The notes: generated from the sequence alone by a model not told the origin. 64,000 nucleotides of DNA from a candidate division NC10 bacterium CSP1-5 (GCA_001443495.1 LDXR01000002.1:1-64000); one strand, 5' to 3'. Shown: positions 27,490 to 36,595, counted from the first letter of the stretch. Program-made: numbers and translations.

Positions 27490-27870
27490 GTGAGGGTCAT
27501 CACAAAGGCACACCGGAGACGAGCTCCGCGCGCGAACCTCCAGAAGCGGAAGCCTCCGCGCTTTCGCGTTTCCGGGGTCACTGCGGCGATCACAGCGCTC
27601 CAGGAGGCCGAGGTGCTCGATCTCAGTCTGGAGGGAGCGCTTGTCGAGCATCAGGGCATGCTTCCCCTTGGAAGCCCCTGCTTCCTCCAGCTAGAGATCG
27701 ACGATCAGCGCATGGCGGTCGAGTGCCGCGTGGTGCACAGCCGTGTGAGCCGCAGGGGGGGAGGGGGTGCCCTGTACTATGAGACCGGGCTGCAGTTCTG
27801 CCACCTGTCCCGGGGGGCCGAGCAATCACTGGGGGCGCTCATCCGCTCCTACGGGGCCACCGAGGGTTAA
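27490..27870 (+). CDS. PilZ-domain protein (single domain)
   Basis: A 126-residue predicted c-di-GMP receptor. The basic N-terminus leads into an RxxxR-like segment (RKPPRFRVS) and the second PilZ motif DLSLEGALVE (D/NxSxxG). A VECRVVHSR strand and YETGLQF follow, as expected for the PilZ barrel. The GTG start at 27490 has a purine-rich AAGAAGGGG upstream. It is placed behind a sigma-54-type promoter and before a second PilZ gene. Confidence 0.75.
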   Translation: MRVITKAHRRRAPRANLQKRKPPRFRVSGVTAAITALQEAEVLDLSLEGALVEHQGMLPLGSPCFLQLEIDDQRMAVECRVVHSRVSRRGGGGALYYETGLQFCHLSRGAEQSLGALIRSYGATEG

Positions 27871-27926
27871 CAGCTATGGACGCCTCGGGACGGCATGGGA
27901 GGCAGCGAAAGGGGTAAGGAGCTCTG

Positions 27927-28718
27927 GTGGCAAGACGAAGGAAACGCGTTAAGAACTGGTTTAACCGCGAGTCCGCTCCCGAAGGGGTGCAGCCGCAAGC
28001 GTCCGTGGAGACGCCACCGGGGGTCGAAGCGGAATCGGCCCACCCAGTGCCGGACGAGGTCCGGACAGAGCCACCGGTAGAGGCACCCGAGGCGGGGTTG
28101 GAAGTCCCACTCGTCGCCGAAGTGTCAGACGGGGGTGAGCCGCAATCGGCCGCTCACGAGCCGGAGGCGGTCGAAATCCAGGTCTCCGCAGAAGCAGCCG
28201 GGGAGGTCGAGGTTCAACTCCCCCCCGAGGCCCCCGAGGAGCCTATTGTGCAGTTCGTCGCCCAGGCGCCCCCCGAAATCGAGGCACAGGCGGCGGCAGA
28301 GGCGTCCCCCGAGATTGAGACGCTGCTTACCCCGGAGCAAGAGGCCGACCTCCGAGACCAGAAGTCGGCGACGCGGCGGCAGTACGCCCGGTTCCTCGTG
28401 GGCGGAAAGGCCAAGGGCCGGGTCACGGCCATCTATGATGCAGTGGTCGTGAACCTCAGTATAGGGGGTTCGCTGATCGAACATGCCCATGTGGTCCGCC
28501 CGGGCACCCTCTCCTCCTTAGACCTTGACCTGTTCGGAAAGCGACTGCGGCTCAAGTGCCGCGTAGCCCGGTCGGTGGTCCACGGGTCACACGTGCTGCC
28601 CACTGGGGAGCGCGAACTGATTTACCGCACCGGACTAGAGTTTCTCGAGCTGTCTGAAGCGACGCGCCAGGTGATCGGAAGATATATCCAGTCCATGACG
28701 AACGAAGAGCCTCACTAA
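27927..28718 (+). CDS. PilZ-domain protein with long acidic Pro/Glu/Val-rich N-terminus
   Basis: 263 residues. Residues 1-12 are strongly basic (MARRRKRVKNW). Residues ~15-140 are a low-complexity acidic tether rich in Pro, Glu, Ala and Val (PEAPEEPIVQF, APPEIEAQAAAEASPEIE). Residues ~145-255 form a PilZ domain with RRQYARF and VNLSIGGSLIE motifs. The tether may place the c-di-GMP sensor at a distance from an anchoring site. The GTG at 27927 follows AAGGAG. It is probably co-transcribed with the preceding PilZ gene. The partner is unknown. Confidence 0.75.
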   Translation: MARRRKRVKNWFNRESAPEGVQPQASVETPPGVEAESAHPVPDEVRTEPPVEAPEAGLEVPLVAEVSDGGEPQSAAHEPEAVEIQVSAEAAGEVEVQLPPEAPEEPIVQFVAQAPPEIEAQAAAEASPEIETLLTPEQEADLRDQKSATRRQYARFLVGGKAKGRVTAIYDAVVVNLSIGGSLIEHAHVVRPGTLSSLDLDLFGKRLRLKCRVARSVVHGSHVLPTGERELIYRTGLEFLELSEATRQVIGRYIQSMTNEEPH

Positions 28719-28875
28719 GCTGCCACCTCGCCCGCGGCACAGCACGCCTCTCCGAAGCACCTTTCGCTGCCGACGCAGCACGAGGCCTCCTGCCAGTGAG
28801 GGGTTGGTGCGCGGCTTGCGTCGGAAACTCCTTGTCAACGCGACCCTTTAGCGCTACAAGGCGAATGAGGAGAGC

Positions 28876-28970
28876 TGGCGGAGGCGTGTGGGAATCGAAC
28901 CCACCGGCCCGCTTTTGGCAGGCCCTCCGGTTTTGAAGACCGGGAGAGCCACCAGACCCATTCCGCCTCC
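28876..28970 (-). tRNA. selC: Selenocysteine tRNA, anticodon UCA
   Basis: A 95-nt tRNA with encoded CCA, the same length as E. coli selC. The acceptor stem GGAGGCG pairs with CGCCTCC. The anticodon arm CCGGU-CUUCAAA-ACCGG carries UCA. There is a long extra arm (GGCCUGC-CAAAA-GCGGGCC, 7 bp) and a T-arm GUGGG-UUCGAUU-CCCAC. The possible eighth acceptor pair, typical of tRNA-Sec, is a G-A mismatch here. An inverted repeat (CCGACGCA/TGCGTCGG at 28770-28777 and 28817-28824) lies downstream. It decodes the UGA in fdhA. Confidence 0.95.
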
Positions 28971-29041
28971 ACCTCCGGAGAGCCAAGTGTAACAGTTGCG
29001 CGCTGCCGTGCGCAAGTCTCCCCGGAGAGGGTGTCCAGGTG

Positions 29042-29057
29042 TGGAACGGCTCTTGCA
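29042..29057 (+). promoter_or_regulatory. -24/-12 (sigma-54) promoter ahead of the HD-GYP gene
   Basis: TGGAACG-GCTC-TTGCA keeps GG-N10-GC and the full TTGCA box. The predicted start near 29068 leaves a very short leader containing GGAGAGGG (29069-29076) before the ATG at 29082. Confidence 0.5.
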
Positions 29058-29081
29058 ATTTCTCCCCCGGAGAGGGCGCCA

Positions 29082-30089
29082 ATGAGGGGTCTGTCCGAGG
29101 AACGACAGCCTCGCATCCTGGTGGTGGATGATCAGGAGGAGAATCTGAACCTCCTGGAGGCCTTTCTCACCGTCCACGACTACCAGGTCATCCGGGCGAG
29201 AGATGGTCGGGAGGCCCTGGCCCAGGTGGCCCAGGCGCCCCCTGACCTGATCCTCCTCGATACACACATGCCGCCGCCGGACGGCTTTGAGGTCTGCAAA
29301 CAACTCAAACAGCGCGAGGAGACCCGGCTGATCCCGATCATCATCGTGACGACCGCCGGGGAACTGGAGAGCCGGGTCCGGGGAATCGAGGCCGGCGCCG
29401 ACGATTTCTTGACGAAACCGGTCCACCGGGTGGAACTGGATGCCCGGGTCCGCTCCCTCCTGAAGCTCAAGCAGTATACCGATGAGCTGGAAAACGTGGA
29501 GGCGGTTCTGGTCAGTCTGGCCCTGGCCGTTGAGGCGAAGGATCCTTCAACCCATGGGCACTGTGAACGGCTGTCCGATTACGCCGTCCAGCTCGGGCAG
29601 CAGCTCGGCCTCCCCTCTGATCATCTCAGGGCCCTCCGTCGGGCCGGATATCTGCACGATCTCGGCAAGATCGCTGTTCCCGAGGCGATCCTCCTGAAGC
29701 CAGGTCCTCTGACGCCGGAAGAGGCGAGCATCATGCGGCTGCATCCGGTGGTCGGCGAGCGGATCTGTCGACCCCTGCGATCGCTGCGGCTGGTCCTTCC
29801 GATCATTCGCCACCACCACGAGCGGTGGGATGGAAGCGGGTATCCGGACGGTCTCGCGGGCGAGTCCATCCCGCTCACCGCCAGAATCCTGCAGATCGTC
29901 GACGTGTTCGATGCGTTGGTCGTGGACCGTCCCTATCGGGCCAGTCTCTCGCATGCCGACGCCACGCAGGTGTTGCAGGAGGAAGCCAGGAAGGGATGGT
30001 ACGATCCGGGCGTGGTGGCCGAATTCCTCGGGTTCCTCAACAGCAACGGGGGATCGTTACAGGCCGGGTCAGCGGCCATCGTGAGGTAG
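29082..30089 (+). CDS. Response regulator with HD-GYP c-di-GMP phosphodiesterase output
   Basis: 335 residues. The receiver domain (ILVVDDQEENLNLLEAF, phospho-acceptor in LILLDTHMPPPDG) is fused to an HD-GYP domain with HGHCERLSDYA, YLHDLGKIAVP, RHHHERWDGSGYPDGL and DVFDALV. The metal-binding and GYP residues are intact, so it should degrade c-di-GMP. The ATG at 29082 is preferred over an upstream frame extension because it gives a standard receiver start. Its 3' end overlaps convergent lon by 21 bp. It closes the c-di-GMP cluster with the two PilZ proteins. Confidence 0.9.
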   Translation: MRGLSEERQPRILVVDDQEENLNLLEAFLTVHDYQVIRARDGREALAQVAQAPPDLILLDTHMPPPDGFEVCKQLKQREETRLIPIIIVTTAGELESRVRGIEAGADDFLTKPVHRVELDARVRSLLKLKQYTDELENVEAVLVSLALAVEAKDPSTHGHCERLSDYAVQLGQQLGLPSDHLRALRRAGYLHDLGKIAVPEAILLKPGPLTPEEASIMRLHPVVGERICRPLRSLRLVLPIIRHHHERWDGSGYPDGLAGESIPLTARILQIVDVFDALVVDRPYRASLSHADATQVLQEEARKGWYDPGVVAEFLGFLNSNGGSLQAGSAAIVR

Positions 30090-32453
30090 CAGCGCTTCCT
30101 CCGTGACGAGGGCCATCTCCGGGATCTGGTCGACGCTCCTGATAAACCGGAACTCGAGCCCCTGCCGGACCTCGTCACGAATGTCTTCGAGGTCCTTGGC
30201 GTTCCGCTCGGGGAGGGCCATGGCCTTGAGACCGGCCCGCTTCGCCGCGAGCGCCTTTTCCTTGATTCCACCCACCGGCAAGACCTGCCCCCGCAACGTG
30301 ATCTCTCCCGTCATCCCCACCTCGCTCTGGACCGGCCGTCCCGTCACGAGGGAGAGCAGTGCCGTAAACATGGTGATCCCGGCGGACGGTCCGTCCTTGG
30401 GAATGGCTGCCGCGGGGACGTGGATGTGGATGTCCTGCTTCAGGAAGAAGTCCTCGGCCAGGTCGAGTTCCCGAGAACGGCTCCGGATGGCGCTCAGGGC
30501 CGCCTGGGCCGACTCCTTCATGACTTCGCCGAGATGGCCGGTCAGGATCAGGTTCCCCTTTCCTGGCATCTTCGTGGCCTCCACGAAGATGATCTCCCCT
30601 CCGGTGGGCGTCCAGGCGAGCCCGGTGGCCACGCCCGGTTGAGCGGTCCGCTCCGCCACCTCCGAGAAGAACTTGATCGGGCCGAGCAGGGGGTGCAGAT
30701 CTTCCGCGGTGACGATGACGGGATCGGTCCTCCCCTCTGACACCTGTTTGGCCACCGCGCGACAGATGGCGGCAATCTCCCTCTCCAGGTTTCGGACCCC
30801 CGCTTCACGCGTGTATGAGCTGATGATCTCGCGAATGGCGTCGTCGGTGACCGTGAGCTGCGCTGCCGTGAGCCCGTGGGCCTCGAGCTGCTTCTGGACC
30901 AGATAGCGCCTGGCGATGTGGAGCTTCTCTGAGTCAGTGTAGCCCGGCAGCTCGAGCACCTCCATCCGATCCCGGAGCGCCGCAGGGATCGGATCCAGGA
31001 TGTTGGCGGTCGCGATGAACATCACCCGGGACAGGTCGAAGGGAAGTTCGAGGTAGTGGTCCGAAAAGGTCGTGTTCTGCTCCGGGTCCAGCACCTCGAG
31101 CAGGGCGGACGAGGGATCTCCCCGGAAGTCGGCTCCGATCTTGTCCACCTCATCCAGCATGAAGACGGGGTTATTGCTTCCCGCCTTCCGGATGCTCTGG
31201 ATGATCCGGCCCGGCAGCGCCCCGACATAGGTCCGGCGGTGGCCGCGGATCTCGGCCTCGTCCCTGATCCCGCCGAGCGAGATGCGGATGAACTTCCGGC
31301 CCAACGCAGCCGCGATGGAGTGGCCGAGGGAGGTCTTGCCGACGCCGGGGGGGCCGACAAAGCAGAGGATAGGACCCTTCATGTCCTTCTTCAGCTTCCG
31401 AACCGCCAGATACTCGAGGATCCGTTTTTTCACCTTCTCCAGGTCGTAGTGATCCTGGTTCAGGATCTGCTCGGCGGCGGCGATGTCCAGGCGGTCCTCG
31501 GTCCCCTTGAGCCAGGGAAGATCAAGGAGCCACTCGAGGTAGGTCCGGACGACGCTGTACTCCGCCGCGGCGGGCGGCATCCGCGCCAGCCGGCCGAGCT
31601 CCCTGAGCGCCGCCTCTCGGACCTCGGTGGACAGGGGTGTCTCATCGATCCGCCGGCGCAGCTCTTCCGCCTCCTGGGTCCGCTCATCCCCCTCGCCCAG
31701 CTCCTGCTGGATCGCCTTGAGTTGCTCGCGCAGGTAGTACTCGCGCTGGCTCTTGTCCATCCCCGCCTTGACCTGGTCCTGGATCTGGCGACTGAGCTCG
31801 AGGGACTCCAGGTGCCGCGTGAGCAGCTCGGTCACGCGCCTCAGGCGGGGCTTGATCTCCGTGATCTCAAGGACCGCCTGCTTTTCCTCCACCGAGAGGT
31901 TCAGGTTCGAGGTGATCATATCGGCCAGCATCCCGCCCTCATCGATGTTGAGCGCCACGATGGCGAGCTCGGCCGGCAGGTTGGGGGAGAGGTCCACCGC
32001 CTGCTGGAAGAGGCGGCGCAGATTGAGTACGAGCGCATCGACCTCCTGGTCTCGTACCTCGTGATCGGGGAGCGGCACGACGGTGGCGCGGAAGTACGGG
32101 TCCGTCTGCGTCATCTGGCCGAGGCGGATCCGCTCGAGGCCCTGGACCATGATGCTGATCGTTCCGTCGGGCAGCTTGATCATCTTGGCGATGACCGCCG
32201 CGGTCCCCATCGGGAATAAATCATCGGGGCGGGGATCCTGCGTCTCTTGGTCCTTGAGGGCCACCACCCCGAGCATCCGGTTCCCCACCACCACCTCGTC
32301 AACGAGGCGGATGGATTTTTCTTGCCCGACCAGGATCGGAAGAATCACGTGCGGGAAAAGGACCGTTCCCCGGAGTGGTAGGAGTGGGAGGTCGCGTGGA
32401 ATCGGGGCAGCGCCGCCGGGTGGTGGACTCTGGGCTGTGTCCTGCGCTCTCAT
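30069..32453 (-). CDS. lon: ATP-dependent Lon protease
   Basis: A 794-residue LonA. It has an N-terminal substrate-binding domain (LPLLPLRGTVLFPHVILP), an AAA+ module with Walker A GPPGVGKTSL, and a C-terminal Ser-Lys protease with catalytic Ser in PKDGPSAGITM. It degrades misfolded and regulatory proteins. It lies 24 bp downstream of hsp20 on the same strand, giving a proteostasis unit. Confidence 0.96.
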   Translation of the reverse strand: MRAQDTAQSPPPGGAAPIPRDLPLLPLRGTVLFPHVILPILVGQEKSIRLVDEVVVGNRMLGVVALKDQETQDPRPDDLFPMGTAAVIAKMIKLPDGTISIMVQGLERIRLGQMTQTDPYFRATVVPLPDHEVRDQEVDALVLNLRRLFQQAVDLSPNLPAELAIVALNIDEGGMLADMITSNLNLSVEEKQAVLEITEIKPRLRRVTELLTRHLESLELSRQIQDQVKAGMDKSQREYYLREQLKAIQQELGEGDERTQEAEELRRRIDETPLSTEVREAALRELGRLARMPPAAAEYSVVRTYLEWLLDLPWLKGTEDRLDIAAAEQILNQDHYDLEKVKKRILEYLAVRKLKKDMKGPILCFVGPPGVGKTSLGHSIAAALGRKFIRISLGGIRDEAEIRGHRRTYVGALPGRIIQSIRKAGSNNPVFMLDEVDKIGADFRGDPSSALLEVLDPEQNTTFSDHYLELPFDLSRVMFIATANILDPIPAALRDRMEVLELPGYTDSEKLHIARRYLVQKQLEAHGLTAAQLTVTDDAIREIISSYTREAGVRNLEREIAAICRAVAKQVSEGRTDPVIVTAEDLHPLLGPIKFFSEVAERTAQPGVATGLAWTPTGGEIIFVEATKMPGKGNLILTGHLGEVMKESAQAALSAIRSRSRELDLAEDFFLKQDIHIHVPAAAIPKDGPSAGITMFTALLSLVTGRPVQSEVGMTGEITLRGQVLPVGGIKEKALAAKRAGLKAMALPERNAKDLEDIRDEVRQGLEFRFIRSVDQIPEMALVTEEALLPHDGR

Positions 32454-32477
32454 GGAGTGTCTCCCTAGGACACCTGG

Positions 32478-32924
32478 TTACTCGGTGAGAATAGGTACTG
32501 ACGTGGTGCTGGGATCCCCTCTCTTGGGGATGGTGATACGGAGGAACCCGTCCTGATAGACCGCTTCGATGGCGTCACGGGACGGGGTGAAGTCGAGGGA
32601 GACCCATCGTTCGAAGGGCCCGGATTCAATCTCCATCTGGTGGCATCGTTGTGCGTTGACCGGAGCAGCCACGCGCCGCGCCCCGGCAATCCGAAGGCGC
32701 TGTCCGTCGAGGTGGACCTCGATGTCCTTCCGGTCGGTCCCGGCTATCTCCATCAACACGATGACGGCCGAGCTCGTCTCGAAGACATCGATAGCCGGGG
32801 CAAAGCTCGAGCCCCGGACGGGGGCGGGGCGGCCGCGGTTGAAGAGGGACTTCATCATCTCGATCATGGTGGAGCGGAGCCGCTCGAAATCGCGCTCGAT
32901 GTCCTCGCCAGAATGCCTCACCAC
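32478..32924 (-). CDS. Hsp20/alpha-crystallin small heat-shock protein
   Basis: ATP-independent holdase of about 148 residues. The alpha-crystallin domain is visible as PAIDVFETSSAVIVLMEIAG, DRKDIEVHLDGQRLRIAG, and the C-terminal ITIPKR strand. The start is uncertain: GTG at 32924 or 32921 follows GGGAGAGGGG, while an upstream GTG at 32990 would add a 22-residue extension that resembles nothing. The gene precedes lon, a common pairing. Confidence 0.85.
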   Translation of the reverse strand: MVRHSGEDIERDFERLRSTMIEMMKSLFNRGRPAPVRGSSFAPAIDVFETSSAVIVLMEIAGTDRKDIEVHLDGQRLRIAGARRVAAPVNAQRCHQMEIESGPFERWVSLDFTPSRDAIEAVYQDGFLRITIPKRGDPSTTSVPILTE

Positions 32925-33014
32925 GACCCCTCTCCCTGATCGCACCGCGATCCACGCCACTGTCGGACGCGTGAGGTCCGCTGGATCCACCGGACACCCG
33001 CACGTCTCCTTGTC

Positions 33015-33320
33015 GATACGATATCAAAAGGAGAGGTCGGGATCAACCGCCCTGAGATCCCTGGGGCCATCCTCTTTGATCTGGGCATTGGGGATTCCCG
33101 GACTCGACCGGATGCGGCCATGGGGTACCGGGCGTGCCAGGCGGCCCGGGCGGAGAGCGTGGAGGATGTCATTTTCGCCTTGGCAACCGGGCGGGTGGAA
33201 GGGGATGTTAATCTGGTGGGGCAGGTCGGGGCTGAGATGGTGGTAGAAGCTGTCCTGCGCGCCGTCAAGACCGCAACGAGCCTGGGAGGCCTTCCCGCCC
33301 ACAGGGACCTACACCCGTGA
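33015..33320 (+). pseudogene. Remnant of a P1/DmpA-family (S58) peptidase
   Basis: The frame ending with TGA at 33318-33320 encodes two blocks typical of the S58 family. The middle block is IPGAILFDLGIGDSRTRPDA plus AMGYRACQAA. The C-terminal block is VIFALATGRVEGDVNLVG then VVEAVLRAVKTATSLGG. Full-length members have roughly 330 residues; the N-terminal third and the region with the catalytic segment between these blocks are missing, and there is no start or ribosome site. It is best read as an internally deleted, dead gene. Family assignment is from memory of the motifs. Confidence 0.55.
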
Positions 33321-33436
33321 TCCGGCTCGACGGGGCGCCCGGACCTGCGGACCTGCCCCAGACATACTCCAGGGAGCAGTCAGGGAGAACGTTGGACGGT
33401 GCGGCAAGGTGATCGAGCGGGGGAAGGGGGTGGCGC

Positions 33437-33643
33437 TTAGCTCTTCTGTCCCTCAGTTTTTCCTTCCGCCTCTTTCTTTTCCTTGGGGGTCACATCGATG
33501 GCATCTTTCCCCGACGTGGCATCCTTGAAGCCTCGGATCGCCTTCCCGAGGCCGCTGCCGATCTCGGGCAGGCGGCTGGCCCCAAAGACGATCAAGACGA
33601 TGAACAGGATCACCAAAAGCTCTGGAATCCCTAATCCGAACAT
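33437..33643 (-). CDS. tatA: Twin-arginine translocase subunit TatA
   Basis: A 68-residue protein with a single N-terminal transmembrane helix ([17 protein letters not shown]), the hinge SRLPEIG and an amphipathic helix [12 protein letters not shown], then a charged tail. It forms the Tat pore for folded proteins. The ATG at 33643 has AGGAGG just upstream; a longer frame to 33697 lacks similarity. It lies next to selB and a Tat-dependent formate dehydrogenase operon. No tatC is in the window. Confidence 0.93.
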   Translation of the reverse strand: MFGLGIPELLVILFIVLIVFGASRLPEIGSGLGKAIRGFKDATSGKDAIDVTPKEKKEAEGKTEGQKS

Positions 33644-33763
33644 CACACCTCCTGCCGCCAGGCTGCGGAAAAACCCTTCACCCGAGCCCGCTCTCATCTA
33701 AGCATCGTATATCTTCCACCCTTCTGTCAACCGGAAACTAGGCACTGGACTCCATCGGCGGTG

Positions 33764-35674
33764 TTACCGGCCGTAGAGGACGCGGTCGTCGCCCTGGCGG
33801 CGGGTGAGCTTGATTTGATCGAAGTGCTCCAGGTACGGGATGGCGTGCTTGCGGGTGATGCCGAGCAGATCCTTGAAGGTCGGAACGGAGATGGAGGAAT
33901 GCTGCGCCAGATACTCGAGGAGGCGCGCCTTCGCCTGTTCGTACGCGTCGCGATGCACATACAGGTCGTCCGTGATCTTGATAAGGGTGCCCTGTTCGAC
34001 CAGACGGAAGAAGACCGCCTGCGCGGCTCTTCGATCTGCACCCGCCTCCTTGAAGGCCGCCTCCACTGTCGGTGGCTGGAGTGCAGCAGCGCGGTAGAGG
34101 GTTTCGAGGCGCTCGGTGAGCGCCGCCTCTGCCGCCGAAAGTTGGGGCCGGTGCGCCGTGAGGCGGACTCGGTCTCGATCCTGGACCACCTCTTTCGCCA
34201 CCGTGAGGTCGTTCAAAAGCTGGGTGAACAGAGCCGGGGCAACCCCTCGCGCCAGGCGACTGCGAAGCTCCTCCTTGGAAATCCCCTCCCGCAGCGGGTT
34301 CTGCGCATGAAACTGCCTGAGCAGGCTCAGGATGGTGCCGCAGAGATCCTCATAGATCTCCCGATGGAGGTAAGCCTCTCCGTCCCGCCCCGGAAGCCGG
34401 ATGATTTTTCCGGCTGTCAGCAGCTCTCGAAGCTCACCCTGCAGGGCCTCGGGGTCCAGACCGGCCAGGGATTGGAGGCTCAAGGGAGAGAGGGGGGAGG
34501 TGTTGCTCTTCAAGACTTGCAGGAGACGGTCTCGCGATGAGCCCCGCTCCAGGATCTTGAGGTGGGCGACGACCTCGGGGCGCCTGCGTCGCTTGAGGGA
34601 TGGGCAGGGATCGAGAATGACCCCACCCCCTATGGTGGTGGAAGGGGAGTAGCTCCGAAGGACGTAGCGATCGTGGGGCATGGCCGCCGTGGGCTGCTCG
34701 AGACGGAGGTGGACGTACGCCTCCTCCCCTGGGTTCACCTTTTCGCGATCGAGCAGGATGGCCCGGGCCAGGATCTCGGCCGTCCCCAGATGAAAGCGGA
34801 CGCGAGCGCGGTTGTGGAGCGGCCTGGGGGCGTCCGGCAGCAGTGCAAGGGTCGCCTCAAGGGATGTGCTCACCCGGAGGGTACCCTGGAGGCAGAGGAG
34901 GTCGCCCCGCTCGATCTGGTCGGTCTCGAGCCCAGGGAGGTTGACCGCCGTTCGCTGCCCGGCCAGGGCCTTCTCCACACTCTCATTATGGACCTGGAGG
35001 CGCCGGACCCGAGAAGGCAGCTCCTTCGGAAGGATGGTCACCTCGTCGCCGATGGCAAGGGAGCCTGTCCAGAGGGTCCCGGTCACTATGGTGCCGAAGC
35101 CACGGATGGTAAAGACGCGGTCAATGGGAAGGCGAACGATTCCATCCCCTCGCCTCGGTTGGATTTCGGCTGCAAGTGAAGCGAGCGCATTGCGAACTTC
35201 ACGGAGCCCCTCGCCGGTGAGGGAAGAGACGGGGAGGATCGGCGCCGCGTCAAGGCAGGTTCCGGCGAGAAACGTCCGGATCTCCTCCTGAACGAGATCG
35301 AGCCACTCCGATTCCACCAGGTCCTTCTTCGTCAGGGCGACGAGTCCCCGACGGATGCCTAACAGCTCGCAGATGTGGAGGTGCTCCCGCGTCTGGGGCA
35401 TCACCCCCTCGTCGGCGGCGATGACCAGGATGACCAGATCGATCCCTCCCACGCCGGCCAGCATCGTCTTGACGAACCGTTCGTGGCCAGGCACATCGAC
35501 GATGCCCAGGGTGATCCTCTCTTCGAGGCGGAGAAAGGCGAAGCCCAGCTCGATGGAGATGCCCCGCTCCTTCTCCTCCTTGAGCCGGTCGGTGTCGATG
35601 CCGGTGAGGGCCTTGACCAGGGCGGTCTTGCCGTGGTCGATATGGCCAGCGGTCCCGACGATGACGTGCTTCAA
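33764..35674 (-). CDS. selB: Selenocysteine-specific elongation factor SelB
   Basis: 636 residues. The EF-Tu-like GTPase part has G1 VGTAGHIDHGKT, G3 DVPGHERF and G4 TKKD. Domains II-III are followed by C-terminal winged-helix modules (about residues 370-636) that bind the SECIS hairpin. It delivers Sec-tRNA-Sec to UGA. The likely start is TTG at 35674 (LKHVIVGTAGHIDHGK) after GGAG; the frame extends to 35752 without family similarity. It is downstream of fdhD and in the same direction as the Sec-containing FDH operon. Confidence 0.94.
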   Translation of the reverse strand: MKHVIVGTAGHIDHGKTALVKALTGIDTDRLKEEKERGISIELGFAFLRLEERITLGIVDVPGHERFVKTMLAGVGGIDLVILVIAADEGVMPQTREHLHICELLGIRRGLVALTKKDLVESEWLDLVQEEIRTFLAGTCLDAAPILPVSSLTGEGLREVRNALASLAAEIQPRRGDGIVRLPIDRVFTIRGFGTIVTGTLWTGSLAIGDEVTILPKELPSRVRRLQVHNESVEKALAGQRTAVNLPGLETDQIERGDLLCLQGTLRVSTSLEATLALLPDAPRPLHNRARVRFHLGTAEILARAILLDREKVNPGEEAYVHLRLEQPTAAMPHDRYVLRSYSPSTTIGGGVILDPCPSLKRRRRPEVVAHLKILERGSSRDRLLQVLKSNTSPLSPLSLQSLAGLDPEALQGELRELLTAGKIIRLPGRDGEAYLHREIYEDLCGTILSLLRQFHAQNPLREGISKEELRSRLARGVAPALFTQLLNDLTVAKEVVQDRDRVRLTAHRPQLSAAEAALTERLETLYRAAALQPPTVEAAFKEAGADRRAAQAVFFRLVEQGTLIKITDDLYVHRDAYEQAKARLLEYLAQHSSISVPTFKDLLGITRKHAIPYLEHFDQIKLTRRQGDDRVLYGR

Positions 35675-35805
35675 CGGAGAACTCCGAGGCGCGATGGTGG
35701 GTGAATGCTCCCTCGATACAGACAGTATAGAGAGATCTCGCCAAAAGCTCAACGGGTCAGAGAGGGGGGATGAAGGGAGAAAGGGATCAAGGGGTGGAGA
35801 TGGGA

Positions 35806-36582
35806 TTACCGGGCAGGGGTGGGCTCGGCAGCGGGGGTGTAGAGGATCCGCTCCGGGTGGGTGTAGAGATTAAAGCCGTCCCCCCGGGCGTAGCCGATCA
35901 GGGTGATTCCCAGCTGCTTTGCCCCTTCGATCGCTAACGAGGTGGGCGAGGTCCGCGAAATGATGAAGGGGGTCCCCATGTGGGCGCCTTTGCGGAGCAT
36001 CTCGGAAGAGATACGCCCGGTGCTCAAGAGGATTCGCCCGCGGGTCGGGATCTGTTGCAAGAGCGCCTCGCCCATGATCTTGTCCAGGGCGTTGTGGCGC
36101 CCCACATCCTCGGCCGTGATGAGCAGCTTCTCGCCGTCGCTCAGGGCCGCCCCGTGGACCCCTCGGGTCGCCATGTACAGGGTACAGGCCTCGAAGAGCT
36201 GGCGCATGAGGGGATAGACCTGCTCCGGCTTGAGCACCTCCTCAGACAGGAGGGGGAGGTATGGCTGGAGCGCCAGCGAAAAGGTGATCCCCCCGCTGCA
36301 CCCCGAGGTGAAGATACGCCGGACCGGGGGGGTGAAGGGCCTGGCGAGGGTGACCTCGGCCAGGCCCATCTCTTCGTGGATCTCGAGGGAGGTGATGTCG
36401 GCAAGATCCCGGATGATCCCTTCGAAGGAGAGAAACCCCACCACGAGGCAATCCAGCTTGACCGGAGTGCTCATCATCGTGGCAAGTTCTTGACCATTCA
36501 CGAGGATGGTCAGGGGCCGTTCCGTGACGACCCCCTTGTCCAGACTCTCGAATCGTCCTGCCTTGAATCGGTAGGTGCCCAC
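35806..36582 (-). CDS. fdhD: Formate dehydrogenase accessory sulfurtransferase FdhD
   Basis: 258 residues. FdhD transfers sulfur to the molybdenum/tungsten cofactor before insertion into formate dehydrogenase. The family blocks VVGFLSFEGII, TSGCSGGI and TAEDVGRHNALDK are present. E. coli FdhD has a CxxC pair; this protein has only one Cys in that loop, as several FdhD variants do. The GTG at 36582 follows GGGGGA and lies 13 bp after the membrane-subunit stop, so it is the tail of the fdh operon. Confidence 0.92.
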   Translation of the reverse strand: MGTYRFKAGRFESLDKGVVTERPLTILVNGQELATMMSTPVKLDCLVVGFLSFEGIIRDLADITSLEIHEEMGLAEVTLARPFTPPVRRIFTSGCSGGITFSLALQPYLPLLSEEVLKPEQVYPLMRQLFEACTLYMATRGVHGAALSDGEKLLITAEDVGRHNALDKIMGEALLQQIPTRGRILLSTGRISSEMLRKGAHMGTPFIISRTSPTSLAIEGAKQLGITLIGYARGDGFNLYTHPERILYTPAAEPTPAR

Positions 36583-36595
36583 ATGATTCCCCCGG

